From Pseudorasbora parva (lineage: Eukaryota; Chordata; Actinopteri; Cypriniformes; Gobionidae): a DNA stretch of 64,000 bases. The stretch covers positions 1 through 64,000 of the forward strand of contig NC_090177.1 in NCBI RefSeq assembly GCF_024679245.1. The letters run 5' to 3'. This document shows positions 11,062 through 23,986 of this stretch, in pieces. Under the pieces are notes generated by a model. That model saw only the letters and a list, made by a program, of their open reading frames with translations. It did not search any database and was not told the origin of the DNA. Positions within the stretch are counted from its first letter, which is position 1. Each line of letters starts with the position of its first letter. Both the position numbers and the translations under genes were made by a program.

Positions 11062-14000
11062 CCATACATTAGAACCCAAAAAACAATTGTGGTTCTTTTT
11101 AGAAAAAACATAGCAATTGGGCTGGAGACACACGTTTGGGACTGATCCCCCAGACGGGCCGCCTCAGAGGAGGGTGTCTAGTGTTTAAAGAGCCGAAACA
11201 CCCGATGATACTGAGGTACGCTACTGAAGATGTGTCTCAAACATTTCCCTCAGACATCTCACTTGAGGGAGTAAGAATCTCAAAGCAATACACTATCATT
11301 ACCCACACTCCCACACTAACTCTAGCCATCACAAATCCACTCGCATCAACCCTACCAAACCCATTTTTTACACCAAAAAAACTTACCCACTAAGGCATCT
11401 TTTGACCAGAAAACGCTTTTCAAAAAACCATAAAATATAGAACTACCCCCACTCCTACACTAACCCTACCCATCACAAAACCTATTGGCATTAACCCTAT
11501 CGACTAAAACCCTAATGTGAAACTCCACAAAACAAAAATAGATATTTTAACATAACCCTTATTCCAACCCTAACCCTACCCATCACAGACCTACTTGTAT
11601 CAACCCCATCCACTAAAACCCTAATTTTGACAAAAGTAGATACTAATGTAACCCTTACTCCTACCCTAATCCTACCCATCACAAACCCACTCGCATTAAC
11701 CCTAATTTCAAACCTCATTGGACAAAAAATAGAGGCTAACCTAACCCTTACTCCTACCCTAACCCTACCCATCACAGACCCACTCGCATCAACCCTATCG
11801 ACAAAAACCTTAACTCCAAACTTCACTAGACAAAAAAAATAGATACTAACGTAGTCCCTACTCCTACCCTAATCCTACCCATCACAAACCAGTTTGCATT
11901 AACCCTAATTTGAAAACCCATCAGACAAAAAAATAGATATTAACCTAGCCCTTACTCCTACCCTAATCCTACCCGTCACAAACCCACTGGCATCAACCTT
12001 ATTGACAAAAACCTTAATAGACACTAACGTAGCTCCTACTCCTACCCTAAACCTACCCATCACAAACCTACTCGCATCAACCCTAATTAGAAAATCCATT
12101 AGACAAAAAAATTAGATACTAACCTAGCCCTTGCTCCTACCCTAATCCTACCCAACACAAACCCACTGGCATCAACCCTATTGACAAAAACCTTAATTCA
12201 AAACTCCATAGACACTAACGTAGCTCCTACTCCTACCCTAAACCTACCCATCACAAACCTACTCGCATCAACCCTAATTAGAAAATCCATTAGACAAAAA
12301 ATTAGGTACTAACCTAGCCCTTACTCCTTCCCTAATCCTACCCGACACAAACCCACTCGCATCAACCCTATCGACCAAAACCCTAAATTCAAAATTCCAT
12401 TAGACAAAAAAATAGATACCAATATAAGCCCTACTCTTACAATACCCATTGTAAAAAACCATATAGGCTATACTTGCGCGTCAAGTAACCAATTAACCAA
12501 AAAAATCCCAAAAGCAAACTCCTAATTCAACCCATACAACTAATATTATCTAGGACAGGGTGACTAACAACCCACACACAAACTCCACCCACAAACCCAA
12601 TTCTTGACCAAGATTTTAACCCTTAAAGCCAGACAGGAAGTTGTCGTATTTCATTAACGAAAGATATTACCGTATCGGGACAAAGACCAAAAGTACCGTC
12701 CTAATCACCACTCCTGACCACCCCAAACCCAATCAACTCGGACCTTTCCTTCAAAATATGCGTCCGTTTTTATAAGAGCACTTTTTCTATTAAAACGCCT
12801 ATATCTCGGAAAAGAAAGCACGCACCAAGGCCAAACTCAACCTCATAACATCTCTTTGTAATACCTGTCACACCATAAAACCCTGAACTTCTGGGACCTT
12901 TCCTTACTAAATGCACCATTTCCTATCAAGCCACACATCGCGGCCTAAGGGGGCGCTAGAGTCTCACACGGGGGCACGTTCAATAGGCCCTATCCTCACC
13001 CTTCTTTGACACGAATATCAACACTATAGCCCAACTCAACACAGAGATATAGTCCATCTAAGTGGACACCTCGATAATCACCCTTTCAATCATTTAATCA
13101 CCTTTTACGTAGACTTCAAATTCCCTGACCTGTAACATAGACTTCAAATTCCCTGACCTTTTACCACATACCAAAATACTCCACCTATGGGAGGATTGCA
13201 ATGCTGGATCAGGATTATCGGGCTTCGGCTTGGTTCGCTGGTCCAGAGCAAGTTCAGATTGGAAACTTTGCAATTCCTAAAAACCAGGAAAGGAAACAAG
13301 AACAATCACTTCCCTCAGTAAAACTTACCCATCAGACTAACCAAACCGAAAAGAACGGATTATAACAAACTTTACCCCAGTGTTCATAATTGATGGAAAC
13401 ATAAAGACAGAAGTTTCTTAAAACAACAAAACCAAAAGATAAAATAAGCTACTCACCTTGCCCATAAGCCAAAAAAGGCATTGCTCCTAGACGGGAGCCA
13501 ATCACAGGCGACACAGTATAGTCTGACAGGCGTCGGCCAGTGCCCCTCCTCATTCTCCCTACTTCAAACCTTTCCAGACGAGTTCTGGCTTGGGGGGAGA
13601 TGTTGTAATTTTCCCTAACCTAACCTTGGCCAGAGCCATCGGACTAGACATACTGTTCTATGCACAGGATCCTGAACAAATGGGCCCACAAATTAGATAA
13701 GATCCTCATCCCCTCCGGTTTCTCTCCTGCCCTCCGTGGTCGGTGGAGAAACGGGATGGGGAGACGAATCGAACCCAGACAGGTTCGTTGGAAAATGTGA
13801 GACCCAGACAGGCCGCACATTTTCTGGTTCGTCCTCTTAAAAAAGGATCTCAATTTTAGGAGACACATGGTCAAAAATTCCCCTTTATCTAACCACTAGG
13901 TGACTGCCTTAGACCAGGATTAAACTCCGTGATTCGATCCTCACCACAGGCCAAAATACTTAACCATTGGGGGGTTTTGCGATGCTGGGTCAGGATTATC

Positions 14001-17000
14001 GAGCTTCGGCCTGATTCGCTGATCCAGAGCAAGTTCAGACCGGAAACTTCGCAATTCCTAAAAACCAGAAAGGGAAACAAAAATAATCATAAAATTATCA
14101 GTAAAGGTTAGCCATGACCCCACTAAAACTTACTCATCGAACTAACCCAACCGAACGAAACGGATAACAAAAACCACACCTACTTTTATAACCTTCCACC
14201 TAACTGAATAAGACAAAAAACCACAGAAGTTTCATAAATGAACAAAAGGATATATATATATTTTAAAAAATTATACGCCACCCACCTGACCCAAAAGCCC
14301 AAAAAAGGCACTGCTCCTAACGGGAGCCAATCACAGGCGACAACAGTATAGTCTGGCATGCGCAACCAGAGTCATCAGACTAAGACATACTGTCCCATGC
14401 ACATGATCCGGTACAAATGGGCCCACAAATTAGATAGAAGATCCTCATCCCCTCCGGTTTCTCTCCTGCCCTCCGTGGTTGGTAGAGAAACGGGATGGGG
14501 AGACGAATCGAACCCAGACAGGTTCATTGGAAAATGTGGGACCCAGACAGGCCGCACATTTTCTGGTTCGTCCTCTTAAAAAAGGATCTCAATTTTAGGA
14601 GACACATGGTCAAAAATTCCCCTTTATCTAACCACTAGGTGACTCCCTTAGACCAGGATTAAACTCCGTGATTCGATCCTCACCACAGGCCAAAATACTT
14701 AAACCATTGGGGGGTTTTGCGATGCTGGGTCAGGATTATCGAGCTTCGGCCTGATTCGCTGATCCAGAGCAAGTTCAGACCGGAAACTTCGCAATTCCTA
14801 AAAACCAGAAAGGGAAACAAAAATAATCATAAAATTATCAGTAAAGGTTAGCCATGACCCCACTAAAACTTACTCATCGAACTAACCCAACCGAACGAAA
14901 CGGATAACAAAAACCACACCTACTTTTATAGCCTTCCACCTAACTGAATAAGACAAAAACCACAGAAGTTTCATAAATTAACAAAAGGATATATATTTAT
15001 ATATATATATTAAAAAAAATTATACGCCACCCACCTGACCCAAAAGCCCCCAAAAAAGGCACTGCTCCTAACGGGAGCCAATCACAGGCGACAACAGTAT
15101 AGTCTGGCATGCGCAACCAGAGTCATCAGACTAAGACATACTGTCCCATGCACATGATCCAATACAAATGGGCCCACAAATTAGATAGAAGATCCTCATC
15201 CCCTCCGGTTTTCTCTCCTGAACTTTCATAAATTAACAAAAGGATATAAAATAAATCAATACACCACCCACCTGACCCATAAGCTAAAAAAAGGCACTGC
15301 TCTTAACGGGAACCAATCACAGGCGACATGTGTAACCAGAGTCATCGGACTAGACATACTGTTCCATGCACATGATCCCTCTCAAATTTTAGGAAATACA
15401 TGATCAAAAAATCCCCGTTCATTATTAAACTACCCCTTAACTCCACCCCTTAACCTATCCACCCCCCCACAACCTACCCCTTAATCTAAAAACTACCATC
15501 TTGCAAACCACACACTCTAAACACAAAACTACGGAAAACTTAGTTTACTGTTTCTTTAAGGGTACGATAAACGACATTCGTTGTCAAATTTCGATAAATG
15601 GCATTCGCCACCGTGATCCGAAAAATGACACTCATCGCCAACAATCCATGAGCCGACTTTTACCGTCAACCTTTCAGGAATCGTTTTTCGCTTAAAGACA
15701 ATTCAGAGGTCGACCTTTACGATCGCCTTTTCATGAATTGTTCTTCAACCATCGACTTTCGTCGACAACAATTCATGGGTCAACTTTTACCGTCGACTTT
15801 TCATGAATCGTTATTCACGAACACATGTTCATGCAATTCATGTATTGACTTTTACCGTCAACCTTTCATGAATGTCGTAGCCATTATTTGAACTAAAAAA
15901 CCAAGACAGAGTGACTCAGCGGAACACCTTTTCTATCCACGGTGACACAAAATGCCTTCTGGGAAATAACTTATAAAAACTTATCATCCTGAAAGTACAC
16001 CTTCTAAAAATAAAAAATCAATCATCTTTTCTTTTAAAGAAGGGATAAACAGCGTTTACCGAAGAGATTTGTTCACCATTTAGAGCCTTTTTTAATGATA
16101 TGCGAAATCCACAAATACAGGAGTTGTTTTTTACCTTTAAACTTTCAAAAATCGTTTTTCGTTTATCAAAGATGATTCAGGGATTGACGCTTACCATCAA
16201 CCCTTCATGAATCATTCTTCGATCATCGACTTTCATCGACAAACAATTCATGAGTCAACTTTTACCGTCAACCAATCATGAATCATTATTCACGAATAAA
16301 CGTTTGTGAGTATTTCATGGATTGACTTTTACCGTCAACTTTCATGAATCTCGTGATTTAAACTTAAAAACCACAATACAGCGACTCAACGGAACACCTT
16401 TTCTATCCGCGGTGACACAAGATGCCTTATGGGTAATAACCTATAAAACTTACCCTCTTGCAAACAACACGCTCTATACATGACACTGCGGAAAACTTAA
16501 CCGCCTTTTTTTAGGGTTCAGGCTCCCAACGGTTGTCCTTGGTAAGGATGATGTCGGTTTGGTTCTAGCTTGCGCCTTAGGGGGAAAGGCTGGTAGAAGC
16601 TTGATGGGCTCTTCGGGGCTCATCCGCCAGTCTGACCCTCGACCTGGCCCCTTAAAAATCCATTCATTTATTATGGTGAATGGGGAGGTCAGGTTTGCCC
16701 CATTCGGGGGGCTCCCTGGGCCGTTGAGCTCGGCGGCCGGGGGCGGTGGCGATTGACTTCGCTATCTGCCCCAGGGCTGTGGTGTCTCTGTGGCTTTCGG
16801 GGGGTCCTTTGAAGGGTCTCCCGGCACTCTGGGGGTCTGGAGACCTGGGGAGGCTGAAAGTAAGTTTTGGCTATCCCTGGGTGGAAGGGCCTTCGGGGTC
16901 TTGGGGCCGAGAGGATTGGGAATCTCTCGACCCTGGGGACTCCCGGGTACCTATCGGTTCACGAGGATGGGAATCTCGTGTCCGGTGGGGGCCTTGGGTT

Positions 17001-17928
17001 TCGGCTTGGGTGATCTTTAGGGGCTAAATCAGCAAGGGGGAGTTGGGCGGCGGTGATCCGTTCGCTGTCTGCCTTTTTTCCCCTGGGTCCCACGGGACCC
17101 AGCTGATTTGGGCAAGGGACCCCTTGGTGCCCTTCTGGAGGCCCTGCCTCTGGGGGGCACGGGGGGGTTCCTACTCCCCGGATTAGCCGGGGAAGGCCCC
17201 ACCAAAATCAGCAGGGGCTAAGGGGGAAGGACGATCTGATCGTCGCGGACCCTGGATCCCTAAGTTCCCTAAGAACTTGGCTGATTTGGGCACAGGACCC
17301 GGGGGAGACCGGTTAGTCCATTCGGCTGTAACATGGTTGCGGCCGGTGGGCTCTCTCGGTGCCCTTGGATCCAGCTCTGGGAAATCGGAGAGTGTTCCCT
17401 GTGGGGCTCTTAACGAGCATTGCGGGACCTCTTCCGATGGATCGGAGTTAGCCCCAAGAAGAGACCTTTTAGTCACAGACTCTTCTCGGGTGACCTGGGT
17501 AACCTAACGGTGATAACAAAGGGTCACTTGGGGGAGTGGTAAGTATCCAGCCTTCCCGGGGTAACACCCGGTTGGGTGGCCTAGGGCGATGGGCCTTAAT
17601 TGGAGCCCAATTTTTTACGGTGACTATTGCCACTCACGCAACAGCACATTGTGCAACCAACATCCAACACACTGACATGTTTCTTCCCAGCTACTTTTTG
17701 CTTGTCTTCATTGCTGGACTTTGAGTTGTTCAACTCAAAAAATACATTCTTACTTGACTCGTGGAGTCCACTTCCCGATACACATAGATTTCCTCGAACC
17801 CATACCCCTTCCTCCGACCCTGACCCCCCACCCCATCCCAACCCCAACCAACACACTAACCTTGGCCTACCAAAAAAAATACTACAAACAAACCACTGAC
17901 ATCTACCTAAAAGATCAGGATTAGTTCA
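11062..17928. repeat. Subtelomeric macro-repeat unit 2 (6867 bp, full length)
   Basis: Complete copy of the unit, with the same internal order as unit 1: leader 11062-11442, satellite 11443-12449, S-module block 12450-13629, 740-bp repeats 13630-15397, AT-rich section 15398-16507, GC-rich block 16508-17627, tail to 17928. It keeps the 191-bp satellite segment missing from unit 1. Identity with units 1 and 3 appears close to 100% wherever I compared them. Confidence 0.9.
16508..17627. other. GC-rich, hairpin-dense block of unit 2
   Basis: Same block as 9641-10760, offset by 6867 bases, with the same hairpins and no visible sequence change in the portions compared. Conservation here only reflects recent duplication and is not evidence for selection. 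Confidence 0.55.
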
Positions 17929-20505
17929 CCATACATTAGAACCCAAAAAACAATTGTGGTTCTTTTTAGAAAAAACATAGCAATTGGGCTGGAGACACAC
18001 GTTTGGGACTGATCCCCCAGACGGGCCGCCTCAGAGGAGGGTGTCTAGTGTTTAAAGAGCCGAAACACCCGATGATACTGAGGTACGCTACTGAAGATGT
18101 GTCTCAAACATTTCCCTCAGACATCTCACTTGAGGGAGTAAGAATCTCAAAGCAATACACTATCATTACCCACACTCCCACACTAACTCTAGCCATCACA
18201 AATCCACTCGCATCAACCCTACCAAACCCATTTTTTACACCAAAAAAACTTACCCACTAAGGCATCTTTTGACCAGAAAACGCTTTTCAAAAAACCATAA
18301 AATATAGAACTACCCCCACTCCTACACTAACCCTACCCATCACAAAACCTATTGGCATTAACCCTATCGACTAAAACCCTAATGTGAAACTCCACAAAAC
18401 AAAAATAGATATTTTAACATAACCCTTATTCCAACCCTAACCCTACCCATCACAGACCTACTTGTATCAACCCCATCCACTAAAACCCTAATTTTGACAA
18501 AAGTAGATACTAATGTAACCCTTACTCCTACCCTAATCCTACCCATCACAAACCCACTCGCATTAACCCTAATTTCAAACCTCATTGGACAAAAAATAGA
18601 GGCTAACCTAACCCTTACTCCTACCCTAACCCTACCCATCACAGACCCACTCGCATCAACCCTATCGACAAAAACCTTAACTCCAAACTTCACTAGACAA
18701 AAAAAATAGATACTAACGTAGTCCCTACTCCTACCCTAATCCTACCCATCACAAACCAGTTTGCATTAACCCTAATTTGAAAACCCATCAGACAAAAAAA
18801 TAGATATTAACCTAGCCCTTACTCCTACCCTAATCCTACCCGTCACAAACCCACTGGCATCAACCTTATTGACAAAAACCTTAATAGACACTAACGTAGC
18901 TCCTACTCCTACCCTAAACCTACCCATCACAAACCTACTCGCATCAACCCTAATTAGAAAATCCATTAGACAAAAAAATTAGATACTAACCTAGCCCTTG
19001 CTCCTACCCTAATCCTACCCAACACAAACCCACTGGCATCAACCCTATTGACAAAAACCTTAATTCAAAACTCCATAGACACTAACGTAGCTCCTACTCC
19101 TACCCTAAACCTACCCATCACAAACCTACTCGCATCAACCCTAATTAGAAAATCCATTAGACAAAAAATTAGGTACTAACCTAGCCCTTACTCCTTCCCT
19201 AATCCTACCCGACACAAACCCACTCGCATCAACCCTATCGACCAAAACCCTAAATTCAAAATTCCATTAGACAAAAAAATAGATACCAATATAAGCCCTA
19301 CTCTTACAATACCCATTGTAAAAAACCATATAGGCTATACTTGCGCGTCAAGTAACCAATTAACCAAAAAAATCCCAAAAGCAAACTCCTAATTCAACCC
19401 ATACAACTAATATTATCTAGGACAGGGTGACTAACAACCCACACACAAACTCCACCCACAAACCCAATTCTTGACCAAGATTTTAACCCTTAAAGCCAGA
19501 CAGGAAGTTGTCGTATTTCATTAACGAAAGATATTACCGTATCGGGACAAAGACCAAAAGTACCGTCCTAATCACCACTCCTGACCACCCCAAACCCAAT
19601 CAACTCGGACCTTTCCTTCAAAATATGCGTCCGTTTTTATAAGAGCACTTTTTCTATTAAAACGCCTATATCTCGGAAAAGAAAGCACGCACCAAGGCCA
19701 AACTCAACCTCATAACATCTCTTTGTAATACCTGTCACACCATAAAACCCTGAACTTCTGGGACCTTTCCTTACTAAATGCACCATTTCCTATCAAGCCA
19801 CACATCGCGGCCTAAGGGGGCGCTAGAGTCTCACACGGGGGCACGTTCAATAGGCCCTATCCTCACCCTTCTTTGACACGAATATCAACACTATAGCCCA
19901 ACTCAACACAGAGATATAGTCCATCTAAGTGGACACCTCGATAATCACCCTTTCAATCATTTAATCACCTTTTACGTAGACTTCAAATTCCCTGACCTGT
20001 AACATAGACTTCAAATTCCCTGACCTTTTACCACATACCAAAATACTCCACCTATGGGAGGATTGCAATGCTGGATCAGGATTATCGGGCTTCGGCTTGG
20101 TTCGCTGGTCCAGAGCAAGTTCAGATTGGAAACTTTGCAATTCCTAAAAACCAGGAAAGGAAACAAGAACAATCACTTCCCTCAGTAAAACTTACCCATC
20201 AGACTAACCAAACCGAAAAGAACGGATTATAACAAACTTTACCCCAGTGTTCATAATTGATGGAAACATAAAGACAGAAGTTTCTTAAAACAACAAAACC
20301 AAAAGATAAAATAAGCTACTCACCTTGCCCATAAGCCAAAAAAGGCATTGCTCCTAGACGGGAGCCAATCACAGGCGACACAGTATAGTCTGACAGGCGT
20401 CGGCCAGTGCCCCTCCTCATTCTCCCTACTTCAAACCTTTCCAGACGAGTTCTGGCTTGGGGGGAGATGTTGTAATTTTCCCTAACCTAACCCTAACCCT
20501 AACCC
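17929..20505. repeat. Subtelomeric macro-repeat unit 3, truncated
   Basis: Third copy, comprising leader, satellite and S-module block only. It follows unit 2 exactly until the CCCTAACCTAACC at the end of the S module. There, instead of the 740-bp repeats, it continues with more CCCTAA (20481-20505) and then joins the hammerhead-bearing element. The break falls precisely in telomere repeat. Confidence 0.9.
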
Positions 20506-20543
20506 TCGCCTGAGGAAGATACACATATTTCGAAACGTCGCGA
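20506..20543 (+). ncRNA. Hammerhead-ribozyme-like motif, dimer type, copy 1
   Basis: Stem I is TCGC (20506-20509) with GCGA (20540-20543). The conserved core CTGAGGA (20510-20516) fits CUGANGA. Stem II is AGATA/TATTT with a CACA loop and one G-U pair. GAAAC (20532-20536) is followed immediately by the cleavage triplet GTC (20537-20539). There is no stem III loop; the self-complementary ACGT could pair between two molecules, as in the dimer-acting hammerhead variants known from Penelope-like elements. Weak point: the pair closing stem II at the core is A-C, not the usual G-C. Activity is untested. Confidence 0.55.
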
Positions 20544-21472
20544 CGCAGGCCTGAATGACCGACAGTGGCCTCCATCATGTGAGGAATGATGTAGTAGAGC
20601 CTAAATAAATACTTACCTTCGTCCATACAGACGTTGAGTTTGTCTGAGAATTTGATTGCGGTCTCCATCATCAGGGGAATGATGTAGTAGAACCCAAAAT
20701 AGTTACTTTCGTCCATACAGACGTCGTGTTGTCCTGAGAATTAAATTAAATTTTATGTCCCTTACCCAAACACAGCACTAAAACCTACCCCGCGTTTTGC
20801 ACGAACCCTGATGGCAACAGCCCTTCTCATTCTAGCCCTACTTGGGATGGCAACAGCCCGTCTTATTCTAGCCCTACTTGGGATCCTCCACAACACCTAA
20901 AAAATATTTTGAGTCCCATATCGGTTTTCGTTTAGGGAGTGTAGACCTCCGTGGTCCAGTGGGCTTTCTTACGAAGTCGTGTTGGCTTTCTCGAGCAGTT
21001 CTCGTGTGATACTTGGATGCACTTTTGGGGTGGCGGCCCGAACACATAGGACAGTGCACAACCCGGGGTGGATTGTCCGTCGTGAGGATTATTTCCTTGT
21101 GATGGACGATCTGCTTTGTGGCTTTCTCTTCTCCTGATCTAGCCAGCGCCATGTCTAAGGACCTCCCTTTGAGTCGTCTGGTTGAACATGGGATTTGTTT
21201 GCGAGATGCCTACTTCTTTGTTTGTAAACGCCTTGTCCATGAGAGTGTCCGCTTCCTGGTTTACAGTTATATAAATTCTTTATAGTGTTGTAGGAATTAA
21301 TACCAATATGGATTATAATGTATAAACACCAATATGGTTAATAATGTGCAAAACGATTTATGAAACACAATAAAGTGATGAAGGGAGATTGGTTATAGGG
21401 CAAAGAGCCCCACCCACATGGTGTTTAAAAGCTGTGAGATGGTGAGAAAAGGTGACATGTGTCATTCTGGCT

Positions 21473-21510
21473 TCGCCTGAGGAAGATACACATATTTCGA
21501 AACGTCGCGA
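21473..21510 (+). ncRNA. Hammerhead-ribozyme-like motif, dimer type, copy 2
   Basis: Same bases as copy 1, 967 bp downstream, with all core elements intact. Here the flanking 5' sequence is the natural element context (CATTCTGGCT) and not telomere repeat. Two motifs in direct order would in principle release a 967-nt monomer if both cleave; this is inference. Confidence 0.55.
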
Positions 21511-22097
21511 CGCAGGCCTGAATGACCGACAGTGGCCTCCATCATGTGAGGAATGATGTAGTAGAGCCTAAATAAATACTTACCTTCGTCCATACAGACG
21601 TTGAGTTTGTCTGAGAATTTGATTGCGGTCTCCATCATCAGGGGAATGATGTAGTAGAACCCAAAATAGTTACTTTCGTCCATACAGACGTCGTGTTGTC
21701 CTGAGAATTAAATTAAATTTTATGTCCCTTACCCAAACACAGCACTAAAACCTACCCCGCGTTTTGCACGAACCCTGATGGCAACAGCCCTTCTCATTCT
21801 AGCCCTACTTGGGATGGCAACAGCCCGTCTTATTCTAGCCCTACTTGGGATCCTCCACAACACCTAAAAAATATTTTGAGTCCCATATCGGTTTTCGTTT
21901 AGGGAGTGTAGACCTCCGTGGTCCAGTGGGCTTTCTTACGAAGTCGTGTTGGCTTTCTCGAGCAGTTCTCGTGTGATACTTGGATGCACTTTTGGGGTGG
22001 CGGCCCGAACACATAGGACAGTGCACAACCCGGGGTGGATTGTCCGTCGTGAGGATTATTTCCTTGTGATGGACGATCTGCTTTGTGGCTTTCTCTT

Positions 22098-23984
22098 CTC
22101 CTACCCTAACCCTACCCATCACAGACCCACTCGCATCAACCCTATCGACAAAAACCTTAACTCCAAACTTCACTAGACAAAAAAATAGATACTAACGTAG
22201 TCCCTACTCCTACCCTAATCCTACCCATCACAAACCAGTTTGCATTAACCCTAATTTGAAAATCCATCAGACAAAAAAATAGATATTAACCTAGCCCTTA
22301 CTCCTACCCTAATCCTACCCGTCACAAACCCACTGGCATCAACCTTATTGACAAAAACCTTAATAGACACTAACGTAGCTCCTACTCCTACCCTAAACCT
22401 ACCCATCACAAACCTACTCGCATCAACCCTAATTAGAAAATCCATTAGACAAAAAAATTAGATACTAACCTAGCCCTTGCTCCTACCCTAATCCTACCCA
22501 ACACAAACCCACTGGCATCAACCCTATTGACAAAAACCTTAATTCAAAACTCCATAGACACTAATGTAGCTCCTACTCCTACCCTCAACCTACCCATCAC
22601 AAACCTACTCGCATCAACCCTAATTAGAAAATCCATTAGACAAAAAATTTGGTACTAACCTAGCCCTTACTCCTTCCCTAATCCTACCCGACACAAACCC
22701 ACTCGCATCAACCCTATCGACCAAAACCCTGAATTCAAAATTCCATTAGACAAAAAAATAGATACCAATATAAGCCCTACTCTTACAATACCCATTGTAA
22801 AAAACCATATAGGCTATACTTGCGCGTCAAGTAACCAATTAACCAAAAAAAATCCCAAAAGCAAACTCCTAATTCAACCCATACAACTAATATTATCTAG
22901 GACAGGGTGACTAACAACCCACACACAAACTCCCCCCACAAACCCAATTCTTGACCAAGATTTTAACCCTTAAAGCCAGACAGGAAGTTGTCGTATTTCA
23001 TTAACGAAAGATATTACCGTATCGGGACAAAGACCAAAAGTACCGTCCTAATCACCACTCCTGACCACCCCAAACCCAATCAACTCGGACCTTTCCTTCA
23101 AAGTATGCGTCCGTTTTTATAAAAGCACTTTTTCTATTAAAACGCCTATATCTCGGAAAAGAAAGCACGCCCCAAGGCCAAACTCAACCTCATAACATCT
23201 CTCTGTAATACCTGTCACACCATAAAACCCTGAACTTCTGGGACCTTTCCTTACTAAATGCACCATTTCCTATCAAGCCACACATCGCGGCCTAAGGGGG
23301 CGCTAGAGTCTCACACGGGGGCACGTTCAATAGGCCCTATCCTCACCCTTCTTTGACGCGAATATCAACACTATAGCCCAACTCAACACAGAGATATAGT
23401 CCATCTAAGTTGACACCTCGATAATCACCCTTTCAATCATTTAATCACCTTTTACGTAGACTTCAAATCCCCTGACCTGTTACATAGACTTCAAATTCCC
23501 TGACCTTTTACCACATACCAAAATACTCCACCTATGGGAGGATTGCAATGCTGGATCAGGATTATCGGGCTTCGGCTTGGTTCGCTGGTCCAGAGCAAGT
23601 TCAGATTGGAAACTTTGCAATTCCTAAAAACCAGGAAAGGAAACAAGAACAATCACTTTCATCAGTAAAACTTACCCATCAGACTAACCAAACCGAAAAG
23701 AACGGATTATAACAAACTTTACCCCAGTGTTCATAATTGATGGAAACATAAAGACAGAAGTTTCTTAAAACAACAAAACCAAAAGATAAAATAAGCTACT
23801 CACCTTGCCCATAAGCCAAAAAAGGCATTGCTCCTAGACGGGAGCCAATCACAGGCGACACAGTATAGTCTGACAGGCGTCGGCCAGTGCCCCTCCTCAT
23901 TCTCCCTACTTCAAACCTTTCCAGATGAGTTCTGGCTTGGGGGGAGATGTTGTAATTTTCCCTAACCTAACCCTAACCCTAACC
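22098..23984. repeat. S module copy 5 with terminal telomere remnant
   Basis: Corresponds to about 1865-3745 (offset about 20234), starting part-way into the satellite and running through the conserved block into CCCTAACC(CTAACC)n at 23960-23984. At several variable sites it matches copy 1 and not the macro-repeat units (for example CTCTCTGTAATACC and the CTTTCATCAG stretch), so it shares a more recent ancestor with the telomere-adjacent copy. Confidence 0.85.
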
Positions 23985-23986
23985 AA

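Larger units (their letters stand above)
20506..22102 (+). mobile_element. Penelope-like (or retrozyme-like) tandem element, 1.65 copies of 967 bp
   Basis: A 967-bp unit (20507-21473) is followed head-to-tail by a second, truncated copy (21474-22102) with almost identical sequence. Each copy begins with a hammerhead-like motif, then two tandem units of about 93 bp (20565-20657 and 20658-20745), then unrelated non-coding sequence. A plus-strand 44-codon frame starts at 21150, and minus-strand frames of 73-110 codons exist, but none shows reverse transcriptase or GIY-YIG endonuclease motifs. Partial tandem copies (pseudo-LTRs) carrying hammerhead ribozymes are a hallmark of Penelope-like retroelements, hence the call. 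The coding part of such an element is missing. The left edge joins CCCTAA repeats directly; the right edge joins satellite at a shared CTCCT. A small non-autonomous retrozyme is the main alternative. Confidence 0.5.

Noticed and set aside
20426..22173. Minus-strand frames (73-110 codons) in the hammerhead element
   Set aside because: They cross repeat junctions or end in satellite, oppose the ribozyme strand, and show no reverse transcriptase or endonuclease motif.
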